Source: Corticimicrobacter sp040137905
GTDB taxonomy: Bacteria; Pseudomonadota; Gammaproteobacteria; Burkholderiales; Burkholderiaceae_B
Length of the DNA: 64,000 bases
Assembly: GCF_040137905.1 (NCBI RefSeq)
Contig: NZ_JBEFDG010000027.1
Span: 1-64,000 of the forward strand
Direction: 5' to 3'
Shown here piece after piece: positions 7,650 to 16,442 of this stretch; the first letter of the stretch is position 1, and each line of letters opens with the position of its first letter. The position numbers and the translations under genes were made by a program. The notes beneath the pieces are model-generated. The model saw only the letters and a list, made by a program, of their open reading frames with translations. It had not been told where the DNA came from and searched no databases.

Positions 7650-8777
7650 ATGTCCCGCGATAACCACCCCTCCCAGTCAGATCATATCGAGCCACCCCGG
7701 CACGAGGACAACCGCCGCGCCCTGCTGCAATCTCTGGGCGTGCACCTCGGGCTGGTCCTGGTCATCTGGCTGGGCACGATGCTCAGCACACCCAACGACC
7801 CCAACCCGGTACAGATCACACTCTGGGCCGACGGCAATTCGCCCGACAACGCCCCTGAGCCGGTGCCGGAACCAGAACAACCCGTGCCGACGCCGACCGA
7901 ACCAGCCAGGCCCGAACCGCGCCCCGAACCTCCGCCCGAACCCGAGCCGGCACCACAGCCAACACCCGATGTGCGCCCGGACCCACAGCCCGATCCCGAG
8001 ATCGCGCTTGAGGAAAAGCGCAAGGAAGAAGCCCGCAAGCAGGAAGAGGAGCGTCGCCAGGCCGAGCAACAGCGTCGCGAACGGGAGCGTCGCGAGCAAG
8101 AGCGCCAGGAACAGCAACGTCTGCAACAGGAGCGTCAGGCGGCAGAACGTGCCGAACGCGAGAAAATCGAGCAGGAACGCAAGCAGGCCGAAGAAGACCG
8201 CCAGAAACGCCAGGAAGAGCAGCGCCAGCGCGAACAGGCCGAGGCCGAACGCAAGGCAGCGGCAGACAAGGCTGCCGCCGAGAAAGCGGCAGCGGAGAAA
8301 GCGGCAGCTGAAAAGGCAGCAGCCGAGCGCAAGGCCGCACAGGACAAGGCTGCCGCCGAACGCCGCGCCCGCGAGGAAGCGGCACGACGCGAGCAGGAGG
8401 CACGCATGCAGCAACTGCGCGACAGCATGCGTGCCGATGCCACGGGTGCGGCAGGCATTCCCGGTGGCACGGCCGATCGCAACCAGGCAGGCGGGCAGAA
8501 CGATGCCGGCTACGCAGGACAGGTTCGTGCCTGCATACAGCCCGGCGTATCGTTTGCCTCGCCGGCACGCACCGGATCCAACAATCCGGTGGCGCAATTC
8601 CGGGTACAGCTCGACGGCAGCGGACAGGTCACCAACCTGGCCCTGGCCCGTTCGTCAGGCAACCAGGTGTTCGACCGTGCAGTCGAAACCGGCATCCGCC
8701 GCTGCTCGCCGTTCCCCCGGCCCCCGTCAGGACGTTATCCTTCGTCCATTGACGTTGTGTATAGAATGTACGACTAA
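7650..8777 (+). CDS. tolA: Tol-Pal energy transducer TolA
   Basis: Links the TolQR motor to TolB/Pal across the periplasm. The 375-residue protein has a short cytoplasmic N-terminus, one membrane helix (about 28-45, GLVLVIWLGTML), a Pro/Glu-rich stretch (about 65-115), a long Lys/Glu/Arg/Ala coiled helix (about 120-260) with AAAEKAAAEKAAAEKAAAERKAA-type repeats, and a C-terminal TonB-like domain (about 285-375). The ATG at 7650 follows a GGAGG at 7634-7638. The antisense of the Lys/Ala repeats makes long false ORFs. Confidence 0.93.
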   Translation: MSRDNHPSQSDHIEPPRHEDNRRALLQSLGVHLGLVLVIWLGTMLSTPNDPNPVQITLWADGNSPDNAPEPVPEPEQPVPTPTEPARPEPRPEPPPEPEPAPQPTPDVRPDPQPDPEIALEEKRKEEARKQEEERRQAEQQRRERERREQERQEQQRLQQERQAAERAEREKIEQERKQAEEDRQKRQEEQRQREQAEAERKAAADKAAAEKAAAEKAAAEKAAAERKAAQDKAAAERRAREEAARREQEARMQQLRDSMRADATGAAGIPGGTADRNQAGGQNDAGYAGQVRACIQPGVSFASPARTGSNNPVAQFRVQLDGSGQVTNLALARSSGNQVFDRAVETGIRRCSPFPRPPSGRYPSSIDVVYRMYD

Positions 8778-8798
8778 CCTTTCGGAGTGCACACCATC

Positions 8799-10115
8799 AT
8801 GATAAAAGCCACCACAGGCGTCCGTTACGCCCCGACAGGCTGGGTTCGCGCTGCGGGCGCGGCGGCCGCATTCAGCCTCGCCAGCATGGCCCCGGCGCAG
8901 GCACAACTGCGCGTCGACATTTCCGGCACGGGTGCCACGCAATATCCGATCGCCATTGCCGACTTTGGTGGTGCCGGTGCCGAAGGCACCGCCATGACCG
9001 AAGTGATCCGCGCCGACCTGACGCGCACCGGCCAATTCCGGCTGATCGGCACCGGTGGTGCCACGCTGTCTGCCGATACACCGCCTGACTACGCCGAATG
9101 GCGCAACCGCGGTGCCGACAGCATCGCCTACGGCAGCATCAACCTGGGCGCTGATGCCCGCTACGACATCCGCTACCGGCTGGCCGACACTATATTGCAG
9201 GACCAGCTCGACGGCGTGGCTTTCTCAGGTACGGCACAGCAACTGCGCCGCATCAGCCACCAGATCGCCGACCGCATCTACGAAAAGATCACAGGCGTGC
9301 GGGGGGTCTTCTCGACCCGGCTGGCCTACGTACTCAAGCAGGGCAACACCTTCGAGCTGCAGATCGCCGATGCCGACGGACAGAACCCGCAGGTCGCACT
9401 GCGCTCGCGCGAACCGATCATCTCACCGACCTGGTCGCCTGACGGTACACGCCTGGCCTACGTCAGCTTCGAATCGGGCAAACCAGTCGTCTATGCACAC
9501 AACCTGTCCACGGGCCAACGCGTGCCGGTCGCCAACTACAAGGGCAACAACAGCGCCCCGGCCTGGTCGCCGGATGGCAGTCGCCTGGCCGTGGTGCTGA
9601 CCCGCGACGGTCTGTCTCAGATCTACACCATCAACTCCAGCGATGGCTCGGGCCTGCAACGTGTAACCCAATCTGGTGGAATTGATACAGAACCCGTCTT
9701 CACGCCAGATGGCCGTTCCATCATCTTCACCAGCGACCGCAGTGGCAGCCCGCAGATCTATCGCGCCAGCCTGGACGGCGGCAACGCCCAGAGACTGACG
9801 TTTAATGGCAACTACAACATCTCGCCACGCATCTCACCGGATGGCAACACGTTGCTCTACGTTGCGCGGCGAAACGGTGATTTCCGTATCGCATCGCTGG
9901 ATCTTGCGACAAATCAGGAAACATTGCTGACGAATGGTCGCGATGATCTTTCCCCCAGTTTTGCCCCCAATGGCATGCAAATCATTTATGCTGCGTCGCT
10001 AGGTGGGCGCAGTGTGCTTGCAGCCGTATCGAGCGATGGCCGGGTTCGTCAGACCCTGTCTGTCCTGAACGGCGAAGTGCGCGAACCGACCTGGGGTCCT
10101 TTCCCCAACAACTGA
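8799..10115 (+). CDS. tolB: Tol-Pal periplasmic beta-propeller protein TolB
   Basis: Periplasmic protein with a signal peptide (residues about 1-35, cleavage after APAQA), an N-terminal TolB_N domain (about 40-160), and a six-bladed WD40-like PD40 beta-propeller with repeated SPTWSPDGTRLAYVS, APAWSPDGSRLAVV, EPVFTPDGRSIIFTS, SPRISPDGNTLLYVA and SPSFAPNGMQIIYA units. It binds Pal and TolA. The start is the ATG at 8799 behind the CGGAG at 8783-8787; the GTG at 8787 overlaps that ribosome binding site. Length 438 is normal. Confidence 0.95.
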   Translation: MIKATTGVRYAPTGWVRAAGAAAAFSLASMAPAQAQLRVDISGTGATQYPIAIADFGGAGAEGTAMTEVIRADLTRTGQFRLIGTGGATLSADTPPDYAEWRNRGADSIAYGSINLGADARYDIRYRLADTILQDQLDGVAFSGTAQQLRRISHQIADRIYEKITGVRGVFSTRLAYVLKQGNTFELQIADADGQNPQVALRSREPIISPTWSPDGTRLAYVSFESGKPVVYAHNLSTGQRVPVANYKGNNSAPAWSPDGSRLAVVLTRDGLSQIYTINSSDGSGLQRVTQSGGIDTEPVFTPDGRSIIFTSDRSGSPQIYRASLDGGNAQRLTFNGNYNISPRISPDGNTLLYVARRNGDFRIASLDLATNQETLLTNGRDDLSPSFAPNGMQIIYAASLGGRSVLAAVSSDGRVRQTLSVLNGEVREPTWGPFPNN

Positions 10116-10168
10116 CAATTTGTGCATCAACCAATAAACCTTCGACCCTTCATCAGTAAGGAACCATC

Positions 10169-10681
10169 ATGAAATTTCGTCTTGCCAAACTTGCCTCCCT
10201 CACTGTGTTGGCTTCTGCTTTGGCAGCTTGCAGCACGGTATCGCTGGATGACCAGGCCGCCAATGGCTCTGGCACGTCCGGCAGCGGCACGGGTGCCGGC
10301 ACCAGCTCGGGTCAGATCCTTGATCCGTTCAATCCGCAAAGCCCCCTCGCACAGCAGCGCTCTGTCTATTTCGGCTTCGACAGCTATGTCGTCGAGCCCG
10401 AGTATCGTGACATGGTCGAACTGCATGCCCGCTACCTGACCAACAACCCGCAGCAACGGGTTCGTCTGGAAGGCAATACCGATGCGCGTGGCGGAACGGA
10501 ATACAACCTGGCACTGGGTCAGCGCCGCGCCGAAGCCGTGCGCCGTACACTGACCCTGCTGGGTGTGAACGATGCGCAAGTCGAAGCCATCAGCTTCGGC
10601 AAGGAAAAGCCCAAGGCGCTGGGCAACACGGAAGCCGATTACGCGGAAAACCGCCGTACCGACTTCAACTATCAGCGCTGA
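10169..10681 (+). CDS. pal: peptidoglycan-associated lipoprotein Pal
   Basis: Outer-membrane lipoprotein that ties the Tol system to peptidoglycan. The 170-residue product has a lipoprotein signal with the lipobox LAAC (Cys21), a Gly/Ser-rich linker, and an OmpA-like domain. The segments YFGFDSYVVEPEY, LEGNTDARGGTEYNLALGQRRAEAV and ISFGKEKP contain the peptidoglycan (meso-DAP) binding Asp and Arg positions. An AAGGAA ribosome binding site precedes the ATG by a short spacer. It is the sixth gene of the tol-pal operon. Confidence 0.96.
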   Translation: MKFRLAKLASLTVLASALAACSTVSLDDQAANGSGTSGSGTGAGTSSGQILDPFNPQSPLAQQRSVYFGFDSYVVEPEYRDMVELHARYLTNNPQQRVRLEGNTDARGGTEYNLALGQRRAEAVRRTLTLLGVNDAQVEAISFGKEKPKALGNTEADYAENRRTDFNYQR

Positions 10682-10696
10682 TTCCTGCGCAAGACG

Positions 10697-10716
10697 CGCT
10701 GGCCTCAAGGCCAGCG
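10697..10716. terminator. hairpin after pal
   Basis: A 9-bp perfect stem (CGCTGGCCT 10697-10705 with AGGCCAGCG 10708-10716) and a two-base loop lies 15 bases after the pal stop. There is no T run, so it may act as an attenuator or an mRNA 3' stabiliser rather than a strong terminator. Confidence 0.5.
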
Positions 10717-10739
10717 CCAGCACGTCGCCGGCGGACCCC

Positions 10740-10792
10740 GGGTACATCGGCATTCATTCTTGCGTCCCTGTAAAATGAATGTCGATGTACCC
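10740..10792. repeat. 19-bp inverted repeat between pal and cpoB
   Basis: The arms GGGTACATCGGCATTCATT (10740-10758) and AATGAATGTCGATGTACCC (10774-10792) are complementary at 18 of 19 positions (the mismatch is a G-U in RNA) around a 15-base loop. It lies in the 149-base pal-cpoB gap, after a shorter hairpin and 38 bases before the cpoB start. It lacks a T tail. It could be an operator, an RNA processing site or a dispersed palindromic repeat. Confidence 0.75.
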
Positions 10793-10830
10793 TGGCAATT
10801 CGCCGGCATTGTCATGACTGGAGTATCCGT

Positions 10831-11499
10831 ATGCGCCTATTTTCTCGTTCCGTCCTGGCCGCAGCCCTGCTGGCCACCCTGCCCTTGCATGCCCACGCAT
10901 TCGCCGACGATGAGTCGCGTCGCGCCATTCTCGAACTGCGCCAGCAGATCCAGCAGATGACAGAACAGAACCAGCGCGCACGTCTGCAATTGGCCGATCA
11001 GATCGAGAACCTGAGTCAGGAAATCACGCGCCTGCGCAACCAGGTCGAACATCTGGATCAGCAAACAGCTCAAGCAACCGCCCGCAATGCGGCACCTGAC
11101 GATGGCACCCCTCGGGTCAGCGACGAGCAGGAACAACAAGCCTACGATGATGCCATCGACCATTTCCGCAATGGTCGCTACCGGGAAGCAGCAGAACTCA
11201 TGACGGCCTTCACGGCGCTCTATCCGAGCAGTGCGTTGGAGCCACTGGCCCGTTTCTACCTGGGCAGCAGCCACTACGCGCTCAAGGACTACAAGGCCGC
11301 CATCGAGTCACTTGACGCCATGCTCAAGAGTGCGCCGACCAACCCGCGTGCGCCCGACGCCCTGCTGGTCATTGCCGGCAGCCAGATCGAACTGGGCGAC
11401 TATGCCGCAGCCAAGACATCGCTGCAGCGCATCGTGCGCGAATATCCGGGTACGCCTGCTGCCGAAACGGCAAACAACCGGTTGCAACTTCTGCGATAA
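10831..11499 (+). CDS. cpoB: cell division coordinator CpoB (YbgF)
   Basis: Periplasmic protein that coordinates Tol-Pal with PBP1B-LpoB during constriction. The 222-residue product has a signal peptide (about 1-24, ending at AHAFA), a trimerising coiled coil (about 28-85, with QQIQQMTEQNQRARLQLADQ), and a C-terminal TPR domain (about 100-222) with YDDAIDHFRNGRYREAAELM, FYLGSSHYALKDYKAAIESL and DALLVIAGSQIELGDYAAAKTSL repeats. It is the last gene of the tol-pal cluster. Confidence 0.94.
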   Translation: MRLFSRSVLAAALLATLPLHAHAFADDESRRAILELRQQIQQMTEQNQRARLQLADQIENLSQEITRLRNQVEHLDQQTAQATARNAAPDDGTPRVSDEQEQQAYDDAIDHFRNGRYREAAELMTAFTALYPSSALEPLARFYLGSSHYALKDYKAAIESLDAMLKSAPTNPRAPDALLVIAGSQIELGDYAAAKTSLQRIVREYPGTPAAETANNRLQLLR

Positions 11500-11507
11500 T
11501 CCGCAGC

Positions 11508-12569
11508 ATGGCACCGGCAAAAGAATCTCATTCAGTCCCATCCTCCGTTCTATATCGCAGCATGACCCGCCGCCGCGTGGGCCTGTTGCTGGGCATGACG
11601 CTGGCAATCATCAGTGCATTGCTGCTGGATTTCACGATGGGTGCCACGGGCCTGCCACTGGGCCAGTTGCTCGACACGCTGCTGCACCCTGGTGACGGTG
11701 CCGGTAATCCCATCCACGTCATTGTCTGGGATATCCGCCTGCCTTCCGCGCTGATGGCCGTGATCGTCGGCATGGCGCTGGGTCTGGCCGGTGCCGAAAT
11801 GCAGACCATCCTGAACAACCCGCTGGCCAGCCCCTTCACGCTGGGGCTGTCTTCTGCGGCGGCCTTCGGTGCCTCGCTGGCCATCGTGCTGAACATCGGC
11901 ATCCCCGGACTGCCGCCCGAATGGTTCATCACGCTCAATGCATTTGTCTTTGCCGTGATTTCGGCCCTGCTGCTTGACGCCGTGGCCCGCTGGGGCGGCA
12001 TGAGTGCATCCGGCGTGGTGCTGTTCGGCATCGCGCTGGTATTTTCCTTCAATGCACTGGTATCGCTGATGCAGTACATCGCCAGCGCAGAGGCGCTGCA
12101 AGGTCTGGTGTTCTGGACCATGGGCAGCCTGTCGCGCTCGACCTGGGCCAAGGTCGGAGCCCTGACGCTGGTACTGGCGCTGATCCTGCCGCTCTCGCTG
12201 CGCAATGCCTGGAAGCTGACCGCGCTGCGCCTGGGCGAAGACCGCGCAGCCAGCTTCGGCATCGATCTGGGACGGGTTCGCCTGGGCACGCTGGCACGCA
12301 TCAGCCTGCTGTCGGCCCTGGCGGTCTCATTCGTAGGCACGATCGGTTTCATCGGGCTGGTTGCACCACACATTGCCCGCAGGCTGTTCGGAGAAGACCA
12401 TCGCTTCTACCTGCCGGGCAGTGCGCTGACAGGTGCCCTGATCCTGTCGCTGGCCTCCGTCGCCTCCAAGAATATCGTTGAAGGCTCCATCGTGCCGGTC
12501 GGCATTGTCACCGCACTGGTCGGCATCCCGTTCTTCCTTGCCGTCGTGCTGCGACGCAGGCTGCCCTGA
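11508..12569 (+). CDS. FecCD-family ABC transporter permease (iron-siderophore/corrinoid type)
   Basis: Inner-membrane permease of 353 residues with about nine to ten hydrophobic helices and the BtuC/FecCD signatures WDIRLPSALMAVIVGMALGLAGAEMQTILNNPLASPFTLG (near residues 75-115) and GFIGLVAPHIAR (near 285). The true start may be the Met of MTRRRVG at 11562. It is followed after 17 bases by its ATPase. The exact substrate (ferric siderophore, heme or B12) cannot be told, because no periplasmic binding protein or receptor gene is adjacent. Confidence 0.87.
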   Translation: MAPAKESHSVPSSVLYRSMTRRRVGLLLGMTLAIISALLLDFTMGATGLPLGQLLDTLLHPGDGAGNPIHVIVWDIRLPSALMAVIVGMALGLAGAEMQTILNNPLASPFTLGLSSAAAFGASLAIVLNIGIPGLPPEWFITLNAFVFAVISALLLDAVARWGGMSASGVVLFGIALVFSFNALVSLMQYIASAEALQGLVFWTMGSLSRSTWAKVGALTLVLALILPLSLRNAWKLTALRLGEDRAASFGIDLGRVRLGTLARISLLSALAVSFVGTIGFIGLVAPHIARRLFGEDHRFYLPGSALTGALILSLASVASKNIVEGSIVPVGIVTALVGIPFFLAVVLRRRLP

Positions 12570-12586
12570 TCCAGCATCGAACCGCC

Positions 12587-13456
12587 ATGTCCGTTTCTTC
12601 CTCCGAAATCACTCCTGCAGTCGGGTCAGCCACGCCTGCAATCCCCATGTCAGCCCTGTCGATCGATGAACTTGCCGTCGCCTATGGCCGACGACGCATC
12701 ATCGACGGTCTGACGGCCCGCCCCATCGAGGCCGGTCGCGTCACGGCGCTGCTCGGCCCCAACGGCAGCGGCAAATCCACCTTGCTCAAGGCACTGGCAG
12801 GCCTGGTCCGCACCGTCTCCGGTCACATCCGTCTCGGTACGCAGGATCTGACACACGCCGGTTTTGCCGAGCGAGCCCGCCATGTCGTCTACCTGCCGCA
12901 ATCCCTGCCTGCCTCGGTGCATCTGCGCGTGTTCGAGTCTGTCCTGGTGGCGGCCCATGCGCAGGCCCAGGCCACACACCGGCCCGACCTGGAAGCCGTA
13001 GAAGCGCTGCTGGAGCGCCTGGGCATCGCCCATCTCGCCTCCGCCTACCTGGATCAGTTGTCGGGAGGTCAGAAACAGTTGGTCGGACTGGCCCAGGCAC
13101 TGATCCGCAGGCCGCGTGTGCTGCTGCTCGATGAACCCCTGTCGGCACTGGATCTGAACTACCAGTTTCACGTCATGGATCTGTTGCACCAGGAAACGCA
13201 GGCACACGGCTTGATCACTGTCATTGTCCTGCACGATATCAATATCGCCCTGCGCCATACCGACCATGCCCTGATGCTTCATCAGGGTAAACTGCTGACG
13301 GACGGCCCCTCAGCCAACGTGATCTCAAGCGAGACGCTGCGTACCGTCTACGGCGTGCAGGCCCGGGTCGAGCGCTGCAGCCATGGTTTTCCCCATGTCA
13401 TGATCGATGCGCTGGATACGGCACATCGTTCGCACCCAGGGAGTCAGTCGTCATGA
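12587..13456 (+). CDS. ABC transporter ATP-binding protein (FecE/BtuD type)
   Basis: Cytoplasmic ATPase of the preceding FecCD permease. It shows Walker A GPNGSGKST (about residue 56), the signature LSGGQKQLVGLAQAL (about 149), Walker B VLLLDEPLSALD and the switch His in VIVLHDINIA. The N-terminal 20 residues are Ser/Thr-rich and not typical, so translation may start at the internal Met at 12647 (MSALSIDELAVAYG). Its stop overlaps the next start by four bases, coupling it to the TlpA-like gene. Confidence 0.9.
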   Translation: MSVSSSEITPAVGSATPAIPMSALSIDELAVAYGRRRIIDGLTARPIEAGRVTALLGPNGSGKSTLLKALAGLVRTVSGHIRLGTQDLTHAGFAERARHVVYLPQSLPASVHLRVFESVLVAAHAQAQATHRPDLEAVEALLERLGIAHLASAYLDQLSGGQKQLVGLAQALIRRPRVLLLDEPLSALDLNYQFHVMDLLHQETQAHGLITVIVLHDINIALRHTDHALMLHQGKLLTDGPSANVISSETLRTVYGVQARVERCSHGFPHVMIDALDTAHRSHPGSQSS

Positions 13457-14016
13457 AACGCCTGCTGATCCCGGCACTGCTCGCTCTCGCAGCAGCCGGA
13501 CTGCTGTTCTTCTACCTGCAGCCTGCCACACAGGTCAACACACCTGTCGCAGCCACCCCGATGCCCGACGCTCCCAAGCCTGATGCGCTTGGAGCCCTGA
13601 CGGTGCGCGAATTCCAGAACCTCGACGCACAGGGCCAGCAGATCCGCCAATGGATCGGCCAGCCCATGGTCATCAACTTCTGGGCCACCTGGTGTGCGCC
13701 CTGTGTGCGCGAAATGCCGGATCTCGAACGGCTCCAACAACAGCATCCGGGTGTCCGCATGGTCGGCATCGGCGTGGACTCGGCTGACAACATCCGGGCC
13801 TTTCTGCAAAAAGTCCCGGTGACCTACCCGATCCTGCTGGCCGGCCCCGGCGGCACGGACCTGATGCGCACACTGGGCAATCCCACCGGCGGACTGCCCT
13901 TTACATTGGTGCTCAATGCCGACGGCAGCCTTAACCGTGCCATCATCGGCGAAATCAATCCCAGTGATCTGGCTGCTACACTATCGGGCATGACACCTGA
14001 ATCGACGCATTCCTGA
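13453..14016 (+). CDS. TlpA/ResA-like membrane-anchored thioredoxin-fold protein
   Basis: Thiol-disulfide oxidoreductase facing the periplasm. The 187-residue product has an N-terminal membrane anchor (about 4-20), a Pro/Ala linker, and a thioredoxin fold with the active site FWATWCAPCVREMP around residues 76-89 (CxxC) and the cis-Pro region TGGLPFTLVL. TlpA-like proteins reduce apocytochromes or copper-site proteins. It overlaps the ABC ATPase gene by four bases, so the three genes form one transcription unit; why a FecCD transporter is paired with a thioredoxin is unclear. Confidence 0.85.
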   Translation: MKRLLIPALLALAAAGLLFFYLQPATQVNTPVAATPMPDAPKPDALGALTVREFQNLDAQGQQIRQWIGQPMVINFWATWCAPCVREMPDLERLQQQHPGVRMVGIGVDSADNIRAFLQKVPVTYPILLAGPGGTDLMRTLGNPTGGLPFTLVLNADGSLNRAIIGEINPSDLAATLSGMTPESTHS

Positions 14017-14085
14017 CGCTTCTGCTGGACAAAAGACGTCATTTGGCAGTAAAAACGCCCCTCATCGACAGGTTTTCGGATCTCA

Positions 14086-14529
14086 ATGCCCAAACGCGCC
14101 CTCATCCTGAACGGCCCCAACCTGAATATGCTGGGCCGTCGCCAGCCTGAAATCTATGGCAGCACGACCCTGGCGGACATCGACCGCAAGCTGGTCGAGC
14201 TGGGCCGGGAGCTGGGCGTCGAGGTCCTGACCTTTCAGAGCAATCACGAAGGAGAGCTGATCGACCGCATACAGGCCGCCCGCGACGATGGTACCGACAT
14301 CATCATCATCAATGCGGCCGCCTACACGCACACCAGCATTGCCTTGCGCGACGCCTTGGCTGCAGTGGAACTCCCATTCATCGAGGTCCACCTGTCCAAC
14401 GTCCACCGGCGCGAACCCTTCCGCCATCACTCGTATCTGTCCGATCTTGCCGTCGGCGTCATTGCGGGCCTGGGCGAAGAAGGCTACATGGCGGCACTGC
14501 GCTACGCAGCCACGCTGAAACGAGCGTAG
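14086..14529 (+). CDS. aroQ: type II 3-dehydroquinate dehydratase AroQ
   Basis: Third step of the shikimate pathway (3-dehydroquinate to 3-dehydroshikimate), cytosolic dodecamer. The 147-residue product carries ILNGPNLNMLGRRQPEIYG near the N-terminus with the catalytic Tyr, the FQSNHEGELIDRI segment, the IIINAAAYTHTSIALRDAL loop and the EVHLSNVHRREPFRHHSYLSD segment with the catalytic His. It lies just upstream of accBC, a common betaproteobacterial order. Confidence 0.96.
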   Translation: MPKRALILNGPNLNMLGRRQPEIYGSTTLADIDRKLVELGRELGVEVLTFQSNHEGELIDRIQAARDDGTDIIIINAAAYTHTSIALRDALAAVELPFIEVHLSNVHRREPFRHHSYLSDLAVGVIAGLGEEGYMAALRYAATLKRA

Positions 14530-14614
14530 TCCGCCTGCCTGCACGGGTAAACCGGGGCGCCCTGGCTCCAACCAGCCGAACCGCCCGCACACTGTAAATT
14601 TTTCAGGAAATTCC

Positions 14615-15058
14615 ATGGATCTTCGAAAACTGAAAACCCTGATCGACCTGGTTGCCGATTCCGGCATCGCCGAACTGGAAATCACCGAAGGTGATGGCAC
14701 GGTCCGTATCGTCAAATTTGCCCAAGCATCTGCCCAGCCCGTGATGATGGCCCAGCCGGCCACCACGGTCGTGGCGGCACCGGCTGCAGCCGCAGCAGCA
14801 CCGGCAGCGCCAGCCGTACCGCAGGGTCATGCCGTCAAGGCCCCCATGGTCGGCACGTTCTATCGCGCCCCCAACCCTGAAGCGCCTCCGTTCGTCGAAG
14901 TCGGCCAGACCGTCAAGGAAGGCGATGTACTGTGCATCATCGAAGCCATGAAGCTGCTCAACGAAATCGAAGCCGACAAGTCCGGCGTCATCAAGGAAGT
15001 CGTGGTCGAGAACGGTGGCCCGGTTGAGTACGGCCAGCCCCTGTTCATCATCGGCTGA
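14615..15058 (+). CDS. accB: biotin carboxyl carrier protein AccB
   Basis: Carries the biotin that shuttles CO2 in acetyl-CoA carboxylase, the first committed step of fatty acid synthesis. The 147-residue product has an N-terminal helical region binding AccC, an Ala/Pro-rich linker (about 50-70) and a C-terminal biotinyl domain with the motif EAMKLLNE, biotinylated at Lys113. Translated in tandem with accC, whose start lies 9 bases after its stop. Confidence 0.97.
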   Translation: MDLRKLKTLIDLVADSGIAELEITEGDGTVRIVKFAQASAQPVMMAQPATTVVAAPAAAAAAPAAPAVPQGHAVKAPMVGTFYRAPNPEAPPFVEVGQTVKEGDVLCIIEAMKLLNEIEADKSGVIKEVVVENGGPVEYGQPLFIIG

Positions 15059-15066
15059 TCAAGCGT

Positions 15067-16413
15067 ATGTTCGAGAAACTCCTGATCGCCAACCGGGGCG
15101 AAATCGCATTGCGCATCCAGCGTGCCTGCCGGGAACTGGGCATCAAGACCGTAGTGGTGCATTCCGAGGCCGACCGCGAAGCCAAGTATGTCCGCCTGGC
15201 CGATGAGTCGGTCTGCATCGGACCGGCACCCGCGGCAGCCAGCTACCTGAATATGCCTGCCATCATTTCGGCGGCTGAAGTCACCGACGCCGAGGCCATC
15301 CATCCCGGATACGGTTTCCTGGCAGAGAACGCCGACTTTGCCGACCGAGTAGAGAAAAGCGGCTTTGTATTCGTCGGCCCACGCCCTGACTCGATCCGAC
15401 TGATGGGCGACAAGGTCAGCGCCAAGCACGCCATGATCGAAGCCGGCGTGCCTGTCGTGCCCGGTTCCGAGGGGGCCCTGCCCGATGATCCCCAGGAAAT
15501 CCAGCGCATCGCCCGCGAAGTCGGCTATCCGGTCATCATCAAGGCTGCCGGCGGCGGCGGCGGACGCGGCATGCGCGTGGTCCATACCGAGGCAGCACTG
15601 CTGACCGCTGTGGCCATGACCCGCTCGGAAGCCGGCGCGGCGTTCAATAATCCCGAGGTCTACCTCGAGAAGTTTCTCGAAAACCCCCGCCACATCGAGA
15701 TCCAGGTGTTGGCCGATGGTGTGCGCAACGCCGTCTGGCTGGGAGAGCGCGACTGCTCCATGCAACGTCGCCACCAGAAGGTCATCGAAGAAGCGCCCGC
15801 CCCCGGCATCCCGCGCAAGCTGATCGAACGCATCGGCGAACGCTGCGCCGACGCCTGCCGCAAGATCCAGTATCGCGGTGCCGGTACGTTCGAGTTCCTG
15901 TATGAAAACGGCGAGTTCTATTTCATCGAAATGAACACCCGCATCCAGGTCGAGCACCCGGTCACCGAGCTGATCACCGGCATCGATCTGGTCCAGCAGC
16001 AGATCCTGATCGCCGCCGGCGAAAAGTTCACGCTGCGCCAGCGCGACATCGTATTCAAGGGTCACGCCATCGAGTGCCGCGTCAACGCGGAAGACCCCGA
16101 GCGTTTCGTGCCCTGCCCCGGCCGCATCACCAACTGGCATGCGCCCGGTGGTCCTGGCGTGCGCGTCGACTCGCACATTTTCAACGGCTATTTCGTACCG
16201 CCCAACTACGACTCGATGATCGCCAAGATCATCACCTACGGCGATACCCGCGACCAGGCCCTGGCCCGGATGCGCATTGCCCTGTCGGAAACGGCTGTCG
16301 ACGGCATTCAGACCAACATCCCGCTGCACCGCGAGCTGCTGACCGATGCCCGCTTCGTCGAAGGTGGCACCAGCATCCACTACCTGGAAGAAAAGCTGTC
16401 GCAACGCCATTGA
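15067..16413 (+). CDS. accC: biotin carboxylase AccC
   Basis: ATP-grasp enzyme that carboxylates biotin on AccB. The 448-residue product matches the family length. Visible signatures include the N-terminal EKLLIANRGEIALRIQRACRELGI, the Gly-rich ATP loop KAAGGGGGRGMRVVH (near residue 160), the ERDCSMQRRHQKVIEEAPAP loop and the catalytic EMNTRIQVEHPVTE segment (near residue 290). It is expressed with accB; prmA follows. Confidence 0.97.
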   Translation: MFEKLLIANRGEIALRIQRACRELGIKTVVVHSEADREAKYVRLADESVCIGPAPAAASYLNMPAIISAAEVTDAEAIHPGYGFLAENADFADRVEKSGFVFVGPRPDSIRLMGDKVSAKHAMIEAGVPVVPGSEGALPDDPQEIQRIAREVGYPVIIKAAGGGGGRGMRVVHTEAALLTAVAMTRSEAGAAFNNPEVYLEKFLENPRHIEIQVLADGVRNAVWLGERDCSMQRRHQKVIEEAPAPGIPRKLIERIGERCADACRKIQYRGAGTFEFLYENGEFYFIEMNTRIQVEHPVTELITGIDLVQQQILIAAGEKFTLRQRDIVFKGHAIECRVNAEDPERFVPCPGRITNWHAPGGPGVRVDSHIFNGYFVPPNYDSMIAKIITYGDTRDQALARMRIALSETAVDGIQTNIPLHRELLTDARFVEGGTSIHYLEEKLSQRH

Positions 16414-16442
16414 GGTGTACGGCAGCCCCTACGGAAACCGAT

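Noticed and set aside
7677..8597. 306-codon Leu/Phe/Gly-rich minus-strand ORF that looks like a membrane protein
   Set aside because: It is the complement of the Lys/Glu/Ala repeats of TolA; hydrophobicity is an artefact of reading GAA/AAG/GCC-rich codons in antisense.
14860..16410. 516-codon minus-strand ORF opposite accC
   Set aside because: AccC on the plus strand is certain; the antisense frame has no domains.
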